Positions 38,345 through 47,313 are shown, counted from the first letter of the stretch. The stretch: 64,000 nucleotides of DNA from Janthinobacterium aquaticum (GCF_009208565.1 NZ_WFLK01000003.1:62001-126000), one strand, 5' to 3'. Notes: generated from the sequence alone by a model not told the origin. Translations and numbers: made by a program.

Positions 38345-38386
38345 GATCAGGTCCTTTAAGTAATCAGTTCAAGTGGTTTGCGTGCT

Positions 38387-38480
38387 GCGATGATTGAACT
38401 TTAGACATATCGGGCTGGCATCGCCATGGCATTGCGACCAACTGCATAAAACGCGGCACAGAATACCGGCGGACGCGATG
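38387..38480 (-). promoter_or_regulatory. conserved upstream block of small-peptide gene B
   Basis: Carries the same elements as the block at 37496: GTATTCTGT, a GTCGCAATGCCATGGCGATG version of the middle element, and CTAAAGTTCAATCATCGC ending 43 bases from the ATG. The adjoining ~40 bases down to the start codon are also nearly identical to copy A. The rest of the 38345-38718 gap holds the right arm of the inverted repeat and AT-rich DNA upstream of the hydrolase gene. Confidence 0.6.
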
Positions 38481-38511
38481 GAATGCGCGCTGAGATCATG
38501 CTGATGAGGCC

Positions 38512-38542
38512 GTGTAGCAATGGCCGACCTGACCCCGTTTTT
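38512..38542. repeat. right arm of the 31-bp inverted repeat
   Basis: GTGTAGCAATGGCCGACCTG through CCCCGTTTTT, the exact reverse complement of 37189-37219. Together the arms delimit a unit of 1354 bp. No flanking target duplication could be recognised (left neighbour base C, right neighbour ATTATCG). Confidence 0.85.
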
Positions 38543-38718
38543 ATTATCGAAAAAATCGAATATAACTTGGCATTCTTTCCGTTTTAATTTTTGGAAACCA
38601 TGCTTCATACTGCATAGCACTGGCCCAGCAGACACAAATACTGCAGCAAGCCTGGCACTACAGATCAAGTTTTTACACATTTTTATTATTCAATTTTTTC
38701 GACTAAAGGGAACCTATC

Positions 38719-39372
38719 ATGCCTATCGCAACCGCCAAAGCCGCTCAAAAACTGCTGACCCCGAACGACCATACCCTGATCATGATCGACCACCAGTCGC
38801 AGATGGCGTTTGCCACTCGCTCGATCGACCTGGCGCTGCTGCGCAATAACGCGGCGCTGGTATCGAAAGCGGCAGCAGAATTCAAGGTGCCGACGATACT
38901 GACGACGGTGGCAGAGAAATCGTTCTCCGGTCCGATCTTTGGTGAAATCCAGTCTGTGTTCCCGGACCAGGCGCCGATCGACCGCACCACCATGAATACC
39001 TGGGAAGACCCGCGCATCGCCGAGAAGGTCAACGGCTACGGCAAGGGCAAGATCGTGCTGGCCGGTTTGTGGACGTCGGTCTGCATCGTGGGCCCTGCGC
39101 TGTCGGCGCTGGAACAGGGTTTCGAGGTATATGTGATTGCCGACGCCAGCGGCGACGTGTCGGACGAAGCGCACCAGATGGCCATGCAGCGCATGATACA
39201 GGCAGGCGCACAGCCAATGACGTCGGTTCAGTATCTGCTGGAACTGCAGCGCGACTGGGCACGCGGCGAGACCTACAACGAAACCGTGGCTACGGCAGTG
39301 GCGCATGGTGGCGGCTATGGCCTGGGCCTGATCTACGCCAAGACCATGTTTAACGCCAGCGAAGGACATTGA
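38719..39372 (+). CDS. isochorismatase-like cysteine hydrolase (YcaC-type)
   Basis: 217 residues. The cysteine-hydrolase triad of the family is visible: D24 in LIMIDHQSQMAF, and C122 in AGLWTSVCIVGPALSALEQG, preceded by a cis-peptide-type turn; the lysine is probably in the TTVAEKSFSGPI segment. YcaC-type members of this superfamily hydrolyse unknown amides. GGGAACC lies upstream of the ATG. It is followed by a MarR-GNAT regulator gene on the same strand, which may control it. An 8-bp hairpin follows the stop. Confidence 0.85.
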   Translation: MPIATAKAAQKLLTPNDHTLIMIDHQSQMAFATRSIDLALLRNNAALVSKAAAEFKVPTILTTVAEKSFSGPIFGEIQSVFPDQAPIDRTTMNTWEDPRIAEKVNGYGKGKIVLAGLWTSVCIVGPALSALEQGFEVYVIADASGDVSDEAHQMAMQRMIQAGAQPMTSVQYLLELQRDWARGETYNETVATAVAHGGGYGLGLIYAKTMFNASEGH

Positions 39373-39380
39373 TGGCGGCA

Positions 39381-39401
39381 GGACCGCGCATAACGCGGTC
39401 C
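39381..39401 (+). terminator. hairpin after the isochorismatase-like gene
   Basis: GGACCGCG (39381-39388), loop CATAA, CGCGGTCC (39394-39401): a perfect 8-bp GC-rich stem 9 bases after the stop codon. There is no U-run after it, so it may only slow or protect the transcript end. Confidence 0.45.
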
Positions 39402-39414
39402 GACGGTGAAACCC

Positions 39415-39452
39415 AATAGATTGTTGACTCAGTCAACAATCTATTCCAGAAT
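39415..39452 (+). promoter_or_regulatory. 31-bp perfect palindrome overlapping a sigma-70 promoter
   Basis: 39415-39445 is a perfect palindrome with 15-bp arms (AATAGATTGTTGACT) around a single C at 39430. The core TTGTTGACT-C-AGTCAACAA is a typical MarR-family operator shape. The -35 TTGACT (39424-39429) lies inside it, and CAGAAT (39447-39452) follows after a 17-base spacer as -10. Binding of the encoded MarR-GNAT protein would block RNA polymerase, so negative autoregulation is predicted. Confidence 0.85.
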
Positions 39453-39479
39453 AAGAGCCTTCTTGTTACTGGAGCCGTG

Positions 39480-40418
39480 ATGTCCCTGCCTGCTTTCCAC
39501 GACCGCATCGCCAAGGTGCGCTCGTTCAACCGCTTTTTCACGCGCAAGATCGGCGTGCTGCGCGAAGGCCATCTGCAAAGCGAATTCACGCTCACCGAGT
39601 TGCGCGTGCTGTACGAACTGGTCCACCACGGCGACCAGCAACCGGCAGCACTGTGCCGCGACCTCGGGCTCGACAGGGGCTATCTGAGCCGCCTGGTCAG
39701 CAAGTTCGAGCAAGCCGGATTGATCACCAAAGTACCGATGCCCAATGACGGCCGCGCCAAACTGCTGAGCATGACGGCGCATGGCCGCGCAGTCTATGAA
39801 CCGCTGGATCGCCGTTCACGCGACGAAGTGGGCGAGATGCTGGCACGCCTGGACGACACCGATCAGCTGTACCTGCTCGACGCCATGCGCACCATCGAAA
39901 CCCTGCTCGACCAGCAGGGCGACCTCAAATTTTCCGAACCCTTTGTGCTGCGTCCTTTCGGCCCCGGTGATATGGACTGGATCACGCAGCGCCATGGCGA
40001 CCTGTATGAAAAAGAACAGGGCTGGGACAGCAGCTTTACCGCGCTGGTTCGCCAGATCTGCGCCGACTTCGAGCGCGATTTCGATCCCGCCCGCGAACAG
40101 TGCTGGATCGCCGAGATGGCCGGCCAGCGCGTCGGCTCGATTGCGCTTGCGCGCAGCGAAGACGACGACGTTGCCAAGCTGCGCCTACTGCTGGTGGAAG
40201 ATGCAGCGCGCGGCTATGGCCTGGGCGCGCGCCTCGTCGACACATGCCACCGCTTTGCCCGCCTTGCCGGCTACCGCAAAATGCGTCTGTGGACTACCAG
40301 CAGCCAGCAGGCGGCACGACGCATCTATATGAGCAAAGGTTATACGCTACTATCCGAAGAAGCAGTGCATGCCTTCGGCAAGGAGATGGTCAATGAGATA
40401 TGGGAGATGGAGCTGTAG
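39480..40418 (+). CDS. MarR-GNAT fusion protein (HTH regulator with acetyltransferase domain)
   Basis: 312 residues from the ATG at 39480, which has GGAG five bases upstream (a GTG one codon earlier lacks spacing). Residues ~1-145 are a MarR winged helix (LTELRVLYELVHHGDQQPAA; DRGYLSRLVSKFEQAGLITK; DGRAKLLSMTAHGR). Residues ~150-312 are a GNAT domain (LRLLLVEDAARGYGLGARLV, LWTTSSQQAARRIYMSKGY). Such fusions are known as transcriptional regulators with an N-acetyltransferase domain; the substrate is not known. A perfect 31-bp palindrome covers its promoter. Confidence 0.9.
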   Translation: MSLPAFHDRIAKVRSFNRFFTRKIGVLREGHLQSEFTLTELRVLYELVHHGDQQPAALCRDLGLDRGYLSRLVSKFEQAGLITKVPMPNDGRAKLLSMTAHGRAVYEPLDRRSRDEVGEMLARLDDTDQLYLLDAMRTIETLLDQQGDLKFSEPFVLRPFGPGDMDWITQRHGDLYEKEQGWDSSFTALVRQICADFERDFDPAREQCWIAEMAGQRVGSIALARSEDDDVAKLRLLLVEDAARGYGLGARLVDTCHRFARLAGYRKMRLWTTSSQQAARRIYMSKGYTLLSEEAVHAFGKEMVNEIWEMEL

Positions 40419-40540
40419 GTTGCTGGAGTGAAAATACCTGCGTTTGACGCCAAGTTAGCGTCCCAGCGCCACAAGCACACCAGTAAAAGGTGACAATACT
40501 CCAGGCGCCAGCACAGGAGCACCGGGCCAAGCGGGGCTGA

Positions 40541-40619
40541 AAAATGTCGAGGGCAAGGCGCAGCGACGAAGACAGTACGAATGGTCGGCGAGGAGCTGCA
40601 ACGCAGCCATCGGCATTTT
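40541..40619. repeat. intergenic imperfect palindromic element
   Basis: AAAATGTCGAGGGC (40541-40554) pairs with GCCATCGGCATTTT (40606-40619), 12 of 14 positions. The inner part (AAGGCGCAGC ... GCTGCAACGC) can extend the stem. The sequence resembles a palindromic element that I have met between genes of other betaproteobacteria, but that is memory only. The rest of the 40419-40711 gap shows no gene. Confidence 0.5.
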
Positions 40620-40673
40620 CTCAGACCTGCGTCTCCGGCCCGCCATTTTTCGCCTGGCGCACTTGATTTACGT

Positions 40674-40700
40674 CTCCCCCAAGGGTTTGCCTTAGGGGAG
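40674..40700 (-). terminator. hairpin beyond the glycine-zipper protein gene
   Basis: CTCCCCCAAGG (40674-40684) and CCTTAGGGGAG (40690-40700) form an 11-bp stem with one mismatch and a 5-base loop, 12 bases after the stop of the minus-strand gene at 40712. It lacks a clear U-run, so termination is only likely. Confidence 0.5.
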
Positions 40701-40711
40701 AAATGAACAAA

Positions 40712-41233
40712 TCAGCTCGGCGTGCTAGCTTCCGACGTCGAACGGATATCTTCCGCTTTGGCGTCTTCAAAGATCTGCTTCACAACCTTGACCTGATCCG
40801 AATTCTCGGTGTGAACCGAGATCAGGATATTGCCGCTACGGACCTTGCCGTCATACAGCTTGGCTTCGTATTCAGGAATACCCATGCCGACCAGGCCACC
40901 GATAATGCCGCCGGCTGCGCCGCCGACTGCTGCACCGCCCAGTGCGGCCATGATCGGGCCGGCAGCGATGAACGGGCCGACGCCAGGAATGGCCAGGGTG
41001 CCGATGCCGGCCAGCCAGCCGAGAATCGCGCCGGTGCCCATGCCGGCGACGCCGCCGGTGGTGGCGCCTTCCGGCATTTTGGTGTTTTGCTCGTGCGCGA
41101 AGTCACGCGTGCCGCCCTTGTCCGGGAACAGTACCGAGATATCGGACGACGGGAAGCCGGCGCCTTTCAGGCGGTCAACGATGACTTCGGCGTGTGGGTG
41201 GTCAAGTGCGATGCAGTAAACGGCGTTATTCAT
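40712..41233 (-). CDS. general-stress-type protein with glycine-zipper membrane segment
   Basis: 173 residues. The N-terminal part (YCIALDHPHAEVIVDRLKGA, SDISVLFPDKGG) resembles the small alpha/beta domain of YflT/GSP17M stress proteins. The middle is a long Gly/Ala-rich hydrophobic zipper (GTGAILGWLAGIGTLAIPGV; GGAAVGGAAGGIIGGLVGMG). The end returns to a soluble domain (LISVHTENSDQVKVVKQIFE). It is probably a stress-induced protein associated with the membrane. It lies 12 bases downstream of the BON-domain gene's stop in the same direction, so the two are likely an operon. Confidence 0.75.
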   Translation of the reverse strand: MNNAVYCIALDHPHAEVIVDRLKGAGFPSSDISVLFPDKGGTRDFAHEQNTKMPEGATTGGVAGMGTGAILGWLAGIGTLAIPGVGPFIAAGPIMAALGGAAVGGAAGGIIGGLVGMGIPEYEAKLYDGKVRSGNILISVHTENSDQVKVVKQIFEDAKAEDIRSTSEASTPS

Positions 41234-41245
41234 GGGAGCTCCTGA

Positions 41246-41635
41246 TTAGTTGGTTTTGATATCGAGATGATTTTCTACCGAGGTCACGCCGGCTACCTGC
41301 TTGGCCAGCGACTCCACCTTGGCTTTTTCTTCTGCTGACTCGACCGGGCCGCGCAGCGTCACCACGCCACCGGTGGCCATGATCTTGACGTTGTGGGCGG
41401 TGGTCGACAGCGATTTGTCCTGCACCACGGCGCGGCGCACGGCGGCGAGCGTTTCACGGTCGCCTTTGGCGTTCGACTGCGCTTGCGCAGTGTCCTGCGT
41501 ATCGTGCTTGTCGCGGTGGTTCATCTTGGTATTGTCGGCAACCGGCGTAGCCTGGCCTGCTGGTGCGTTCTGCGCAGTGGCAGCGCCACCAGCCAGGGCA
41601 AGCGCCAGTCCTAAAGTCATTGCAACGTGTCGCAT
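41246..41635 (-). CDS. periplasmic BON-domain protein
   Basis: 129 residues from the ATG at 41635, with AAGGAG five bases before it. Signal peptide MRHVAMTLGLALALAGGAAT(A). A polar Asn/Gln/Asp-rich linker follows, then one BON domain (residues ~60-129: DKSLSTTAHNVKIMATGGVV, LRGPVESAEEKAKVESLAKQ, VTSVENHLDI). BON proteins such as OsmY act in the periplasm under osmotic or envelope stress and bind phospholipid. Paired with the stress-type gene at 40712. A longer open frame upstream has no signal or start support. Confidence 0.85.
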   Translation of the reverse strand: MRHVAMTLGLALALAGGAATAQNAPAGQATPVADNTKMNHRDKHDTQDTAQAQSNAKGDRETLAAVRRAVVQDKSLSTTAHNVKIMATGGVVTLRGPVESAEEKAKVESLAKQVAGVTSVENHLDIKTN

Positions 41636-41936
41636 ACGATCTCCTTGAAGGTTTTGACGCATGTGGTGCATCAGTGAGTCCATCGTAGCCAACACGACAT
41701 CGGTCGTATGTACGTTTCCTAACCCTGAACGCATGGGCAGGGGAAGATGCGGCAAGGAGAAAAACAGGCTGTGCCGGGAGAGTCGATGGCACAAGGACGA
41801 CCACGCCAGGTCGGCATGTCGGGGGGGAAGGCGGTTAGTGAGGCTGGAGAGAACCGGGGGCGCCGCCCGTTTCAATCGCCTGCTGTAACACAGGACAACA
41901 ACGACAGTCTGGTACTACGGGAAACTGCAAAATGCA
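41636..41936. other. 301-bp gap without recognised genes
   Basis: Between the BON-domain gene and small-peptide gene C. It should hold the promoter of the BON/stress pair. I see no convincing -35/-10, no gene and no repeat; short open frames lack ribosome sites and normal composition. Confidence 0.5.
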
Positions 41937-42143
41937 TCACAAGGCGATTTTTTCTTCTGCGCTCAAACGCTTGGCGCTGACGTGGACGGTGTGCATCACG
42001 GCAGCATCGGCGCTGGCAACAGTGGTCACGGCAGCGGCTGGCGCGGTGCGAAAAGCTGGTACAGCGGCGGTGGCGATACTGGCGGCAGCGGCGACGGCGA
42101 TGATGGCGACGAAGATGGCTTCCATGTTTTTAGCGATGTTCAT
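41937..42143 (-). CDS. 68-residue membrane/secreted peptide, paralogue C
   Basis: MNIAKNMEAIFVAIIAVAAA at the start and VHVSAKRLSAEEKIAL at the end match paralogues A and B at 37268 and 38159. The middle is 7 residues longer and richer in Ala and Thr. GGAG lies six bases before the ATG at 42143. A longer open frame into the upstream block is not credible because that block is conserved as DNA, with frame changes, among the three copies. Hydrophobic N-terminal half, short charged tail. Confidence 0.75.
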   Translation of the reverse strand: MNIAKNMEAIFVAIIAVAAAASIATAAVPAFRTAPAAAVTTVASADAAVMHTVHVSAKRLSAEEKIAL

Positions 42144-42184
42144 TTTGTTCTCCCTGGGGTGGTTGTGGGTGGTTGTGGTGTCTT

Positions 42185-42280
42185 GCGATGATTGAACTTT
42201 AGGCTGATCCATCCCGCATCGCCATCGGATTGCGACAAAATGCGCAAAACGCGGCACAGAATACAAAGCGGCGCGATGGA
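42185..42280 (-). promoter_or_regulatory. conserved upstream block of small-peptide gene C
   Basis: Contains GTATTCTGTGCCGCGTTTTG, GTCGCAATCCGATGGCGATG and CCTAAAGTTCAATCATCGC, the last ending 42 bases before the ATG. The DNA between block and ATG differs from that of copies A and B, so the block itself is the conserved unit. The remaining gap up to argH (42281-42429) shows only the argH promoter region. Confidence 0.6.
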
Positions 42281-42429
42281 GCGCGAAAAAATGCGATGCG
42301 GTTCAAATCAGGCGCCAATGTGATGCAAATCTGCGCCATAGGCGGCATTTTCAGGGCGCAAAGCAGCCTGAAAACGGCTGGCGCCCCCTAACCTTGTTTA
42401 TAATCGCCGTACTCTAAAGGACCTCTTTC

Positions 42430-43827
42430 ATGACTGATCAATTCTCCAAAAAGGCCGAAGCCTGGTCGGCCCGCTTTTCCGAGCCTGTCTCCGACCTCGT
42501 CAAGCGCTATACCGCATCTGTGTTTTTTGACAAGCGCCTGGCGCTGTTCGATATCGAAGGTTCGCTGGCCCATGCGGAAATGCTGCATGCGCAATCGATC
42601 ATCAGCGCCGGCGACTACGCCGAGATTAAGCGCGGCATGGCGCAAATTTCGCAGGAAATTTCCAGCGGCCAGTTCGAGTGGCTGCTGGACCTGGAAGACG
42701 TCCACCTGAATATTGAAAAACGCCTGACCGAACTGGTGGGCGACGCCGGCAAGCGCCTGCACACGGGCCGTTCGCGCAACGACCAGGTAGCTACTGATAT
42801 CCGCCTGTACGTGCGTTCGGCCATCGATGACATCACCGCCCTGCTGGCCACGTTCCGCGGCGCCCTGACCGATCTGGCAGAGCAGCATGCCGACACCATC
42901 ATGCCGGGCTTTACCCACATGCAGGTAGCCCAGCCGATCACCTTTGGCCACCATATGCTGGCCTACGTGGAAATGTTCGGCCGCGACGCCGAGCGCATGG
43001 CGGACTGCCGCAAACGCGTCAACCGCCTGCCATTGGGCGCCGCCGCGCTGGCCGGCACCACCTTCCCGATCGACCGCCTGCGCGTGGCCAAAACGCTGGG
43101 TTTTGACGACGTTTGCCACAACTCGCTCGACGCCGTGTCGGACCGCGATTTCGCCATCGAGTTCTGCGCCGCTGCTGCCGTGCTGATGATGCACGTGTCG
43201 CGCATGGCCGAAGAACTGGTGATCTGGATGAGCCCGCGCATCGGCTTTATCGATATTGCCGACCGCTTCTGCACCGGCTCGTCGATCATGCCGCAAAAGA
43301 AAAACCCGGACGTACCGGAACTGGCGCGTGGCAAGACCGGCCGCGTATACGGCCACCTGACCGGCCTGCTGACCCTGATGAAAGGCCAGCCGCTGGCCTA
43401 CAACAAGGACAACCAGGAAGACAAGGAGCCGCTGTTCGACACGGTCGACACCGTGATCGACACGCTGCGCATCTTTGCCGACATGGCCGGCGGCATTACC
43501 GTCAAGCCGGAAGCAATGCGCGCCGCTGCCCTGCAAGGCTACGCCACCGCCACCGACCTGGCCGACTACCTGGTCAAGAAAGGCCTGCCGTTCCGCGACG
43601 CCCACGAAGCCGTGGCGCTGGCCGTGCGCGCCTGCGTGGACGCCGGCTGTGACCTGGCCGACCTGTCTTTGGAACAGCTGCAGGCGTTCTCGCCGCTGAC
43701 CGAATCCGATGTGTTTGAAGTGCTGACGCTGGAAGGCTCGGTTGCCGCGCGCGACCACGTGGGCGGCACCGCGCCGAACCAGGTGCGCGCAGCGATTGCC
43801 CGCGTACGTACGCAGCTGGAAAAGTAA
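42430..43827 (+). CDS. argH: argininosuccinate lyase
   Basis: 465 residues. Final step of arginine biosynthesis: argininosuccinate to arginine and fumarate. Family signatures are [20 protein letters not shown] (here [11 protein letters not shown]), [34 protein letters not shown], and the conserved loop [20 protein letters not shown] with the catalytic serine. Full length, with AAAGGACC upstream of the ATG. A single-gene unit here, unlinked to other arg genes in the window. It is functionally linked to cyanophycin use only through arginine. Confidence 0.97.
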   Translation: MTDQFSKKAEAWSARFSEPVSDLVKRYTASVFFDKRLALFDIEGSLAHAEMLHAQSIISAGDYAEIKRGMAQISQEISSGQFEWLLDLEDVHLNIEKRLTELVGDAGKRLHTGRSRNDQVATDIRLYVRSAIDDITALLATFRGALTDLAEQHADTIMPGFTHMQVAQPITFGHHMLAYVEMFGRDAERMADCRKRVNRLPLGAAALAGTTFPIDRLRVAKTLGFDDVCHNSLDAVSDRDFAIEFCAAAAVLMMHVSRMAEELVIWMSPRIGFIDIADRFCTGSSIMPQKKNPDVPELARGKTGRVYGHLTGLLTLMKGQPLAYNKDNQEDKEPLFDTVDTVIDTLRIFADMAGGITVKPEAMRAAALQGYATATDLADYLVKKGLPFRDAHEAVALAVRACVDAGCDLADLSLEQLQAFSPLTESDVFEVLTLEGSVAARDHVGGTAPNQVRAAIARVRTQLEK

Positions 43828-43898
43828 TACCATTTGCCGCCCCTTCTCCGGAGGCGGCTGCTATCATGCCTGCCTTCGGAAACCTCTTTGGAGCAGGC

Positions 43899-45161
43899 AT
43901 GAACAGCGGCATCAACACTGGCATCGGCATCGGCGGCAAATCCGCCGAAGAAGCACTGGCATCGCTGTCAGGCATGACAGACGGCCTGGCCCCCATCGGC
44001 AAGGACGAACATGCGCAGCGCATCGCCAAAGCGCAAGCGTTTATGTGCCAGCAGGGCATCGCTGCCATCTACCTCAATGCCGGCGCCAACCTCACCTATT
44101 TCACCGGCACCAAATGGTATGCAAGCGAACGCATGGTCGGCGCCATCCTGCCGGCTCAAGGCGCACTCGAATATATCGCCCCGGCCTTTGAAGAAAGCAC
44201 GCTGCAAGGCTTTATGCTGATCGAAGGACGCGTCAACTGCTGGGAAGAGCATGAAAGCCCGTACCAGCTGTTTGTCGACGTGCTGGCACGGATCGGCATC
44301 GCGCAAAATGCGGCGCAGCCGCCGCGCATCGGCATCGATGAAAGCGCCGCCTTCTTTATTGCCGACGGCATCAAGCCGCCGGCAACCGGCTATGCGCTGG
44401 AAAACGCGCGCAGCGTGACGGCGTACTGCCGCAGCCGCAAATCGCCGGCCGAGATCGCGCTGATGCAGCGCGCCATGGACATGACGCTTGCCGTGCACGT
44501 GGCCACGGCCAGCATGCTGCACGAAGGCATCACCACAGTCGAAGTGGACGAATTCATCCAGAAGGCGCACCGCAAGGTGGGCGCGCCGCGCTCGTATTTC
44601 TGCATCGTGCTGTTTGGTGAAGCAACCGCCTATCCGCATGGCGTCAACTACGTGCAGACCCTGAAAGCGGGTGACACGGTGCTGATCGATACCGGCTGCC
44701 AGGTGCTGAACTATATTTCCGACATTACCCGCACCTATGTATTTGGCGCCATCAGCGAGCACCAGCGCAGCGTATGGAACAGCGAGAAAAAAGCCCAGGC
44801 GGCAGCGTTTGCGGCGGCGCAGCTCGGCGTGCCTTGCGGCGACGTCGACCGCGCCGCGCGCGCATCGCTGGAAGAAGACGGCTTTGGCCCCGGCTACAAA
44901 CTGCCCGGCCTGCCGCACCGCACCGGCCACGGCATCGGCCTTGATATCCACGAATGGCCCTACCTGGTCGGCAGCGACACCACGCCGCTCGACGTGGGCA
45001 TGTGCTTCTCGAACGAGCCGATGATCTGCATTCCCGGCGAATTCGGCATCCGCCATGAAGACCACTTCTACATGACCGCAAACGGCCCGCGCTGGTTTAC
45101 GCAGCCGGCGCACAGTATTGATGATCCGTTTGGATTGGGCGTAGGTCGGATTAGCGCATAG
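43899..45161 (+). CDS. M24-family aminopeptidase P-like peptidase (Xaa-Pro type)
   Basis: 420 residues from the ATG at 43899 (GGAG five bases before; the ATG 11 codons upstream has poorer spacing). Creatinase-like N-terminal domain, then the M24 metal site: D in LIDTGCQVLNYISDITRTY (two Asp ligands), H in RTGHGIGLDIHEWPYL, E in CFSNEPMICIPGEFGIRHED. Probable cleavage of Xaa-Pro peptides in the cytosol. The last six or seven codons (GVGRISA) and the TAG stop are made of the GTAGGTCGGATTAG repeat, so the native C-terminus was replaced or extended when the repeat inserted. Confidence 0.9.
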   Translation: MNSGINTGIGIGGKSAEEALASLSGMTDGLAPIGKDEHAQRIAKAQAFMCQQGIAAIYLNAGANLTYFTGTKWYASERMVGAILPAQGALEYIAPAFEESTLQGFMLIEGRVNCWEEHESPYQLFVDVLARIGIAQNAAQPPRIGIDESAAFFIADGIKPPATGYALENARSVTAYCRSRKSPAEIALMQRAMDMTLAVHVATASMLHEGITTVEVDEFIQKAHRKVGAPRSYFCIVLFGEATAYPHGVNYVQTLKAGDTVLIDTGCQVLNYISDITRTYVFGAISEHQRSVWNSEKKAQAAAFAAAQLGVPCGDVDRAARASLEEDGFGPGYKLPGLPHRTGHGIGLDIHEWPYLVGSDTTPLDVGMCFSNEPMICIPGEFGIRHEDHFYMTANGPRWFTQPAHSIDDPFGLGVGRISA

Positions 45162-45231
45162 CGCGTAATCCGACAACATTGTTGACGCCAACAGATCGTA
45201 GGTCGGATTAGGCCGCAGGCCGTAATCCGAC
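45141..45231. repeat. GTAGGTCGGATTAG repeat, copy 4, two units in direct orientation
   Basis: Unit one starts at 45141 (GTAGGTCGGATTAGCGC) and unit two at 45198 (GTAGGTCGGATTAGGCC), both ending GTAATCCGACAAC. In the other full copies the second unit is inverted. The first unit supplies the end and the stop codon of the M24 peptidase gene. The repeat lies between two convergent genes. Confidence 0.85.
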
Positions 45232-45261
45232 AACACCGCCGACAACACCACCATCGCGCAT

Positions 45262-47313
45262 TTATTCCCGCTTCGACACCAGCGTCAAAATGTCATAACT
45301 GGCCACCAGCTCATCGTTCTGGTTGGTCACCTGCACGTCCCACGCCACCACGCCCTGGCCGACGCCAAACACGTCCTTGCGGTTGCGGTCGACCTTGCGT
45401 TTGCAGGTCAGGCGCGCGCGGATAGTGTCGCCGATGGCCACCGGCGCCACGAAGCGCAGGTTGTCGAGGCCATAGTTGGCCAGCACCGGACCCACGCCCG
45501 GCGAGACAAACAGGCCGGCAGCGGCCGACAGCACGAAGTAGCCGTGCGCAATGCGCTTGCCGAACTGGGATTCTTTTGCCGCGATTTCATCGAAGTGCAT
45601 ATAGAAGAAGTCGCCCGAGATGCCGCCAAAGGAGACGATATCGGCTTCGCTCACGGTACGGCGATGCGTCAGCAACGAGTCGCCCGTTTTCAGGTCTTCG
45701 AAGTGCTTGCGGAACGGGTGGATCGGGCTTTCATTGACAGCGGCGCCACGCACGTATTCGCCGGTAATGGCAGCGAGCATGGTGGGCGAGCCCTGTACTG
45801 CCGCGCGCTGCAGGTAGTGGCGCACGGCGCGCACGCCGCCCAGTTCTTCGCCGCCGCCAGCGCGGCCAGGACCGCCGTGTTTGAGTTGCGGCAAAGGCGA
45901 GCCGTGACCGGTCGAGTCAACCGATGCCTCGCGTTCAAGCACATGCACGCGGCCATGGGTGGCGGCCACGGCCGGCACCATGCGCGCTGCCGTTTTCGGA
46001 TCGCGCGTGACCAGCGTGGTCACCAGGCTGCCCTTGCCACGCGCGGCCAGCGCCAGCGCTTCGTCGATATCGTGGTAAGGCATCATGGTGCTGACCGGGC
46101 CAAACGCTTCCACGTCATGCACGGCGTCGTTGCCGAAGCCGTCGCGGCACAACAGCAGCGTCGGCGAGAAGAAGCTGCCATCATGCGCGCCGTCGCCGAG
46201 CGGATTGAAGCCGTCGGCTGCGCCAAACACGACTTCATTGCCTTGCGAGAGCGTGGCCACGCGTTCGGCTACATCGCTTTGCTGTTCTTTCGATGCCAGC
46301 GCGCCCATGCGCACGCCGTCGATGGACGGGTCGCCCACCACCACCTTGGCCAGGCGTTCGCGCAGGCGCGTGCCGACGGCGTCCATCAGGTGTTCAGGCA
46401 CGATAATGCGGCGGATCGCCGTGCATTTCTGGCCCGATTTGCCCGTCATCTCACGCACCACTTCCTTGACGAACAGGTCGAATTCCACGTCGTCGGGCGT
46501 GACGTCCGGCGCCAGGATGGCGCAGTTGAGCGAATCGGCTTCGCCGTTGAACGGCACCGACTGCGCGATCAGGTTCGGGTTGGTGCGCAGCTTGGCGGCC
46601 GTGGCGGCCGAACCGGTAAAGGTGACAAAGTCCTGGCCATTGAGGCGATCCAGCAGGTCGCCGGTCGAACCGATCACCAACTGCAGGCTGCCTTCGGGCA
46701 GCAGGCCCGATTCATGCATCATGCGCACCACGGCCTGCGTCAGGTAGCTCGTGGCGGTGGCCGGCTTGGCGATGCACGGCATGGCAGCGAGAAAGCTCGG
46801 GGCAAATTTTTCCAGCAGGCCCCAGATCGGGAAGTTGAACGCATTGATATGCACGGCCAGGCCGCCGCGCGGTACCAGGATATGGGTGCCGGCAAAGCCG
46901 CCCTTCTTGCCCAGTGCAATGGCCGGGCCTTCATGCAGCACGTTCGACGACGGCAGCTCGTTGCTGCCCATGCTGGCATAGGCAAACAGGGTGCCGGTGC
47001 CACCTTCGATATCGACCCAACTGTCGGCGCGCGTGGCGCCCGACAGGTGCGAAATCACGTACAGTTCTTCCTTGCGCTCGACCAGGTACAACGCCAACGC
47101 CTTCAGGCGCGCCGCGCGCTGCTGGAAGTCCAGTGCCATCAGTCCCGGCACGCCGGTCTTGCGCGCATAGCTGACCGCTTCCTCGAAATCGATCTTCTCG
47201 CCGTGGGTGTGATAAATCACGCTGTTGTTCAAGGCGCTGTGCAAGGGCACGCTAGCCGATTCGCCCAGCCAGCGGCCGGCGATCAGGCTTTGTAAGGTTG
47301 AAACATGAGCCAT
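45262..47313 (-). CDS. paaZ: PaaZ: oxepin-CoA hydrolase / 3-oxo-5,6-dehydrosuberyl-CoA semialdehyde dehydrogenase
   Basis: 683 residues in two domains. An aldehyde dehydrogenase (~1-520) has [40 protein letters not shown] and the catalytic cysteine in [20 protein letters not shown] MaoC-type hydratase follows (~535-683: [40 protein letters not shown]). Ring cleavage of the oxepin-CoA intermediate and oxidation of the resulting aldehyde in the phenylacetate pathway. GGAGG lies seven bases before the ATG. It is the last gene of the minus-strand paa run. Confidence 0.96.
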   Translation of the reverse strand: MAHVSTLQSLIAGRWLGESASVPLHSALNNSVIYHTHGEKIDFEEAVSYARKTGVPGLMALDFQQRAARLKALALYLVERKEELYVISHLSGATRADSWVDIEGGTGTLFAYASMGSNELPSSNVLHEGPAIALGKKGGFAGTHILVPRGGLAVHINAFNFPIWGLLEKFAPSFLAAMPCIAKPATATSYLTQAVVRMMHESGLLPEGSLQLVIGSTGDLLDRLNGQDFVTFTGSAATAAKLRTNPNLIAQSVPFNGEADSLNCAILAPDVTPDDVEFDLFVKEVVREMTGKSGQKCTAIRRIIVPEHLMDAVGTRLRERLAKVVVGDPSIDGVRMGALASKEQQSDVAERVATLSQGNEVVFGAADGFNPLGDGAHDGSFFSPTLLLCRDGFGNDAVHDVEAFGPVSTMMPYHDIDEALALAARGKGSLVTTLVTRDPKTAARMVPAVAATHGRVHVLEREASVDSTGHGSPLPQLKHGGPGRAGGGEELGGVRAVRHYLQRAAVQGSPTMLAAITGEYVRGAAVNESPIHPFRKHFEDLKTGDSLLTHRRTVSEADIVSFGGISGDFFYMHFDEIAAKESQFGKRIAHGYFVLSAAAGLFVSPGVGPVLANYGLDNLRFVAPVAIGDTIRARLTCKRKVDRNRKDVFGVGQGVVAWDVQVTNQNDELVASYDILTLVSKRE

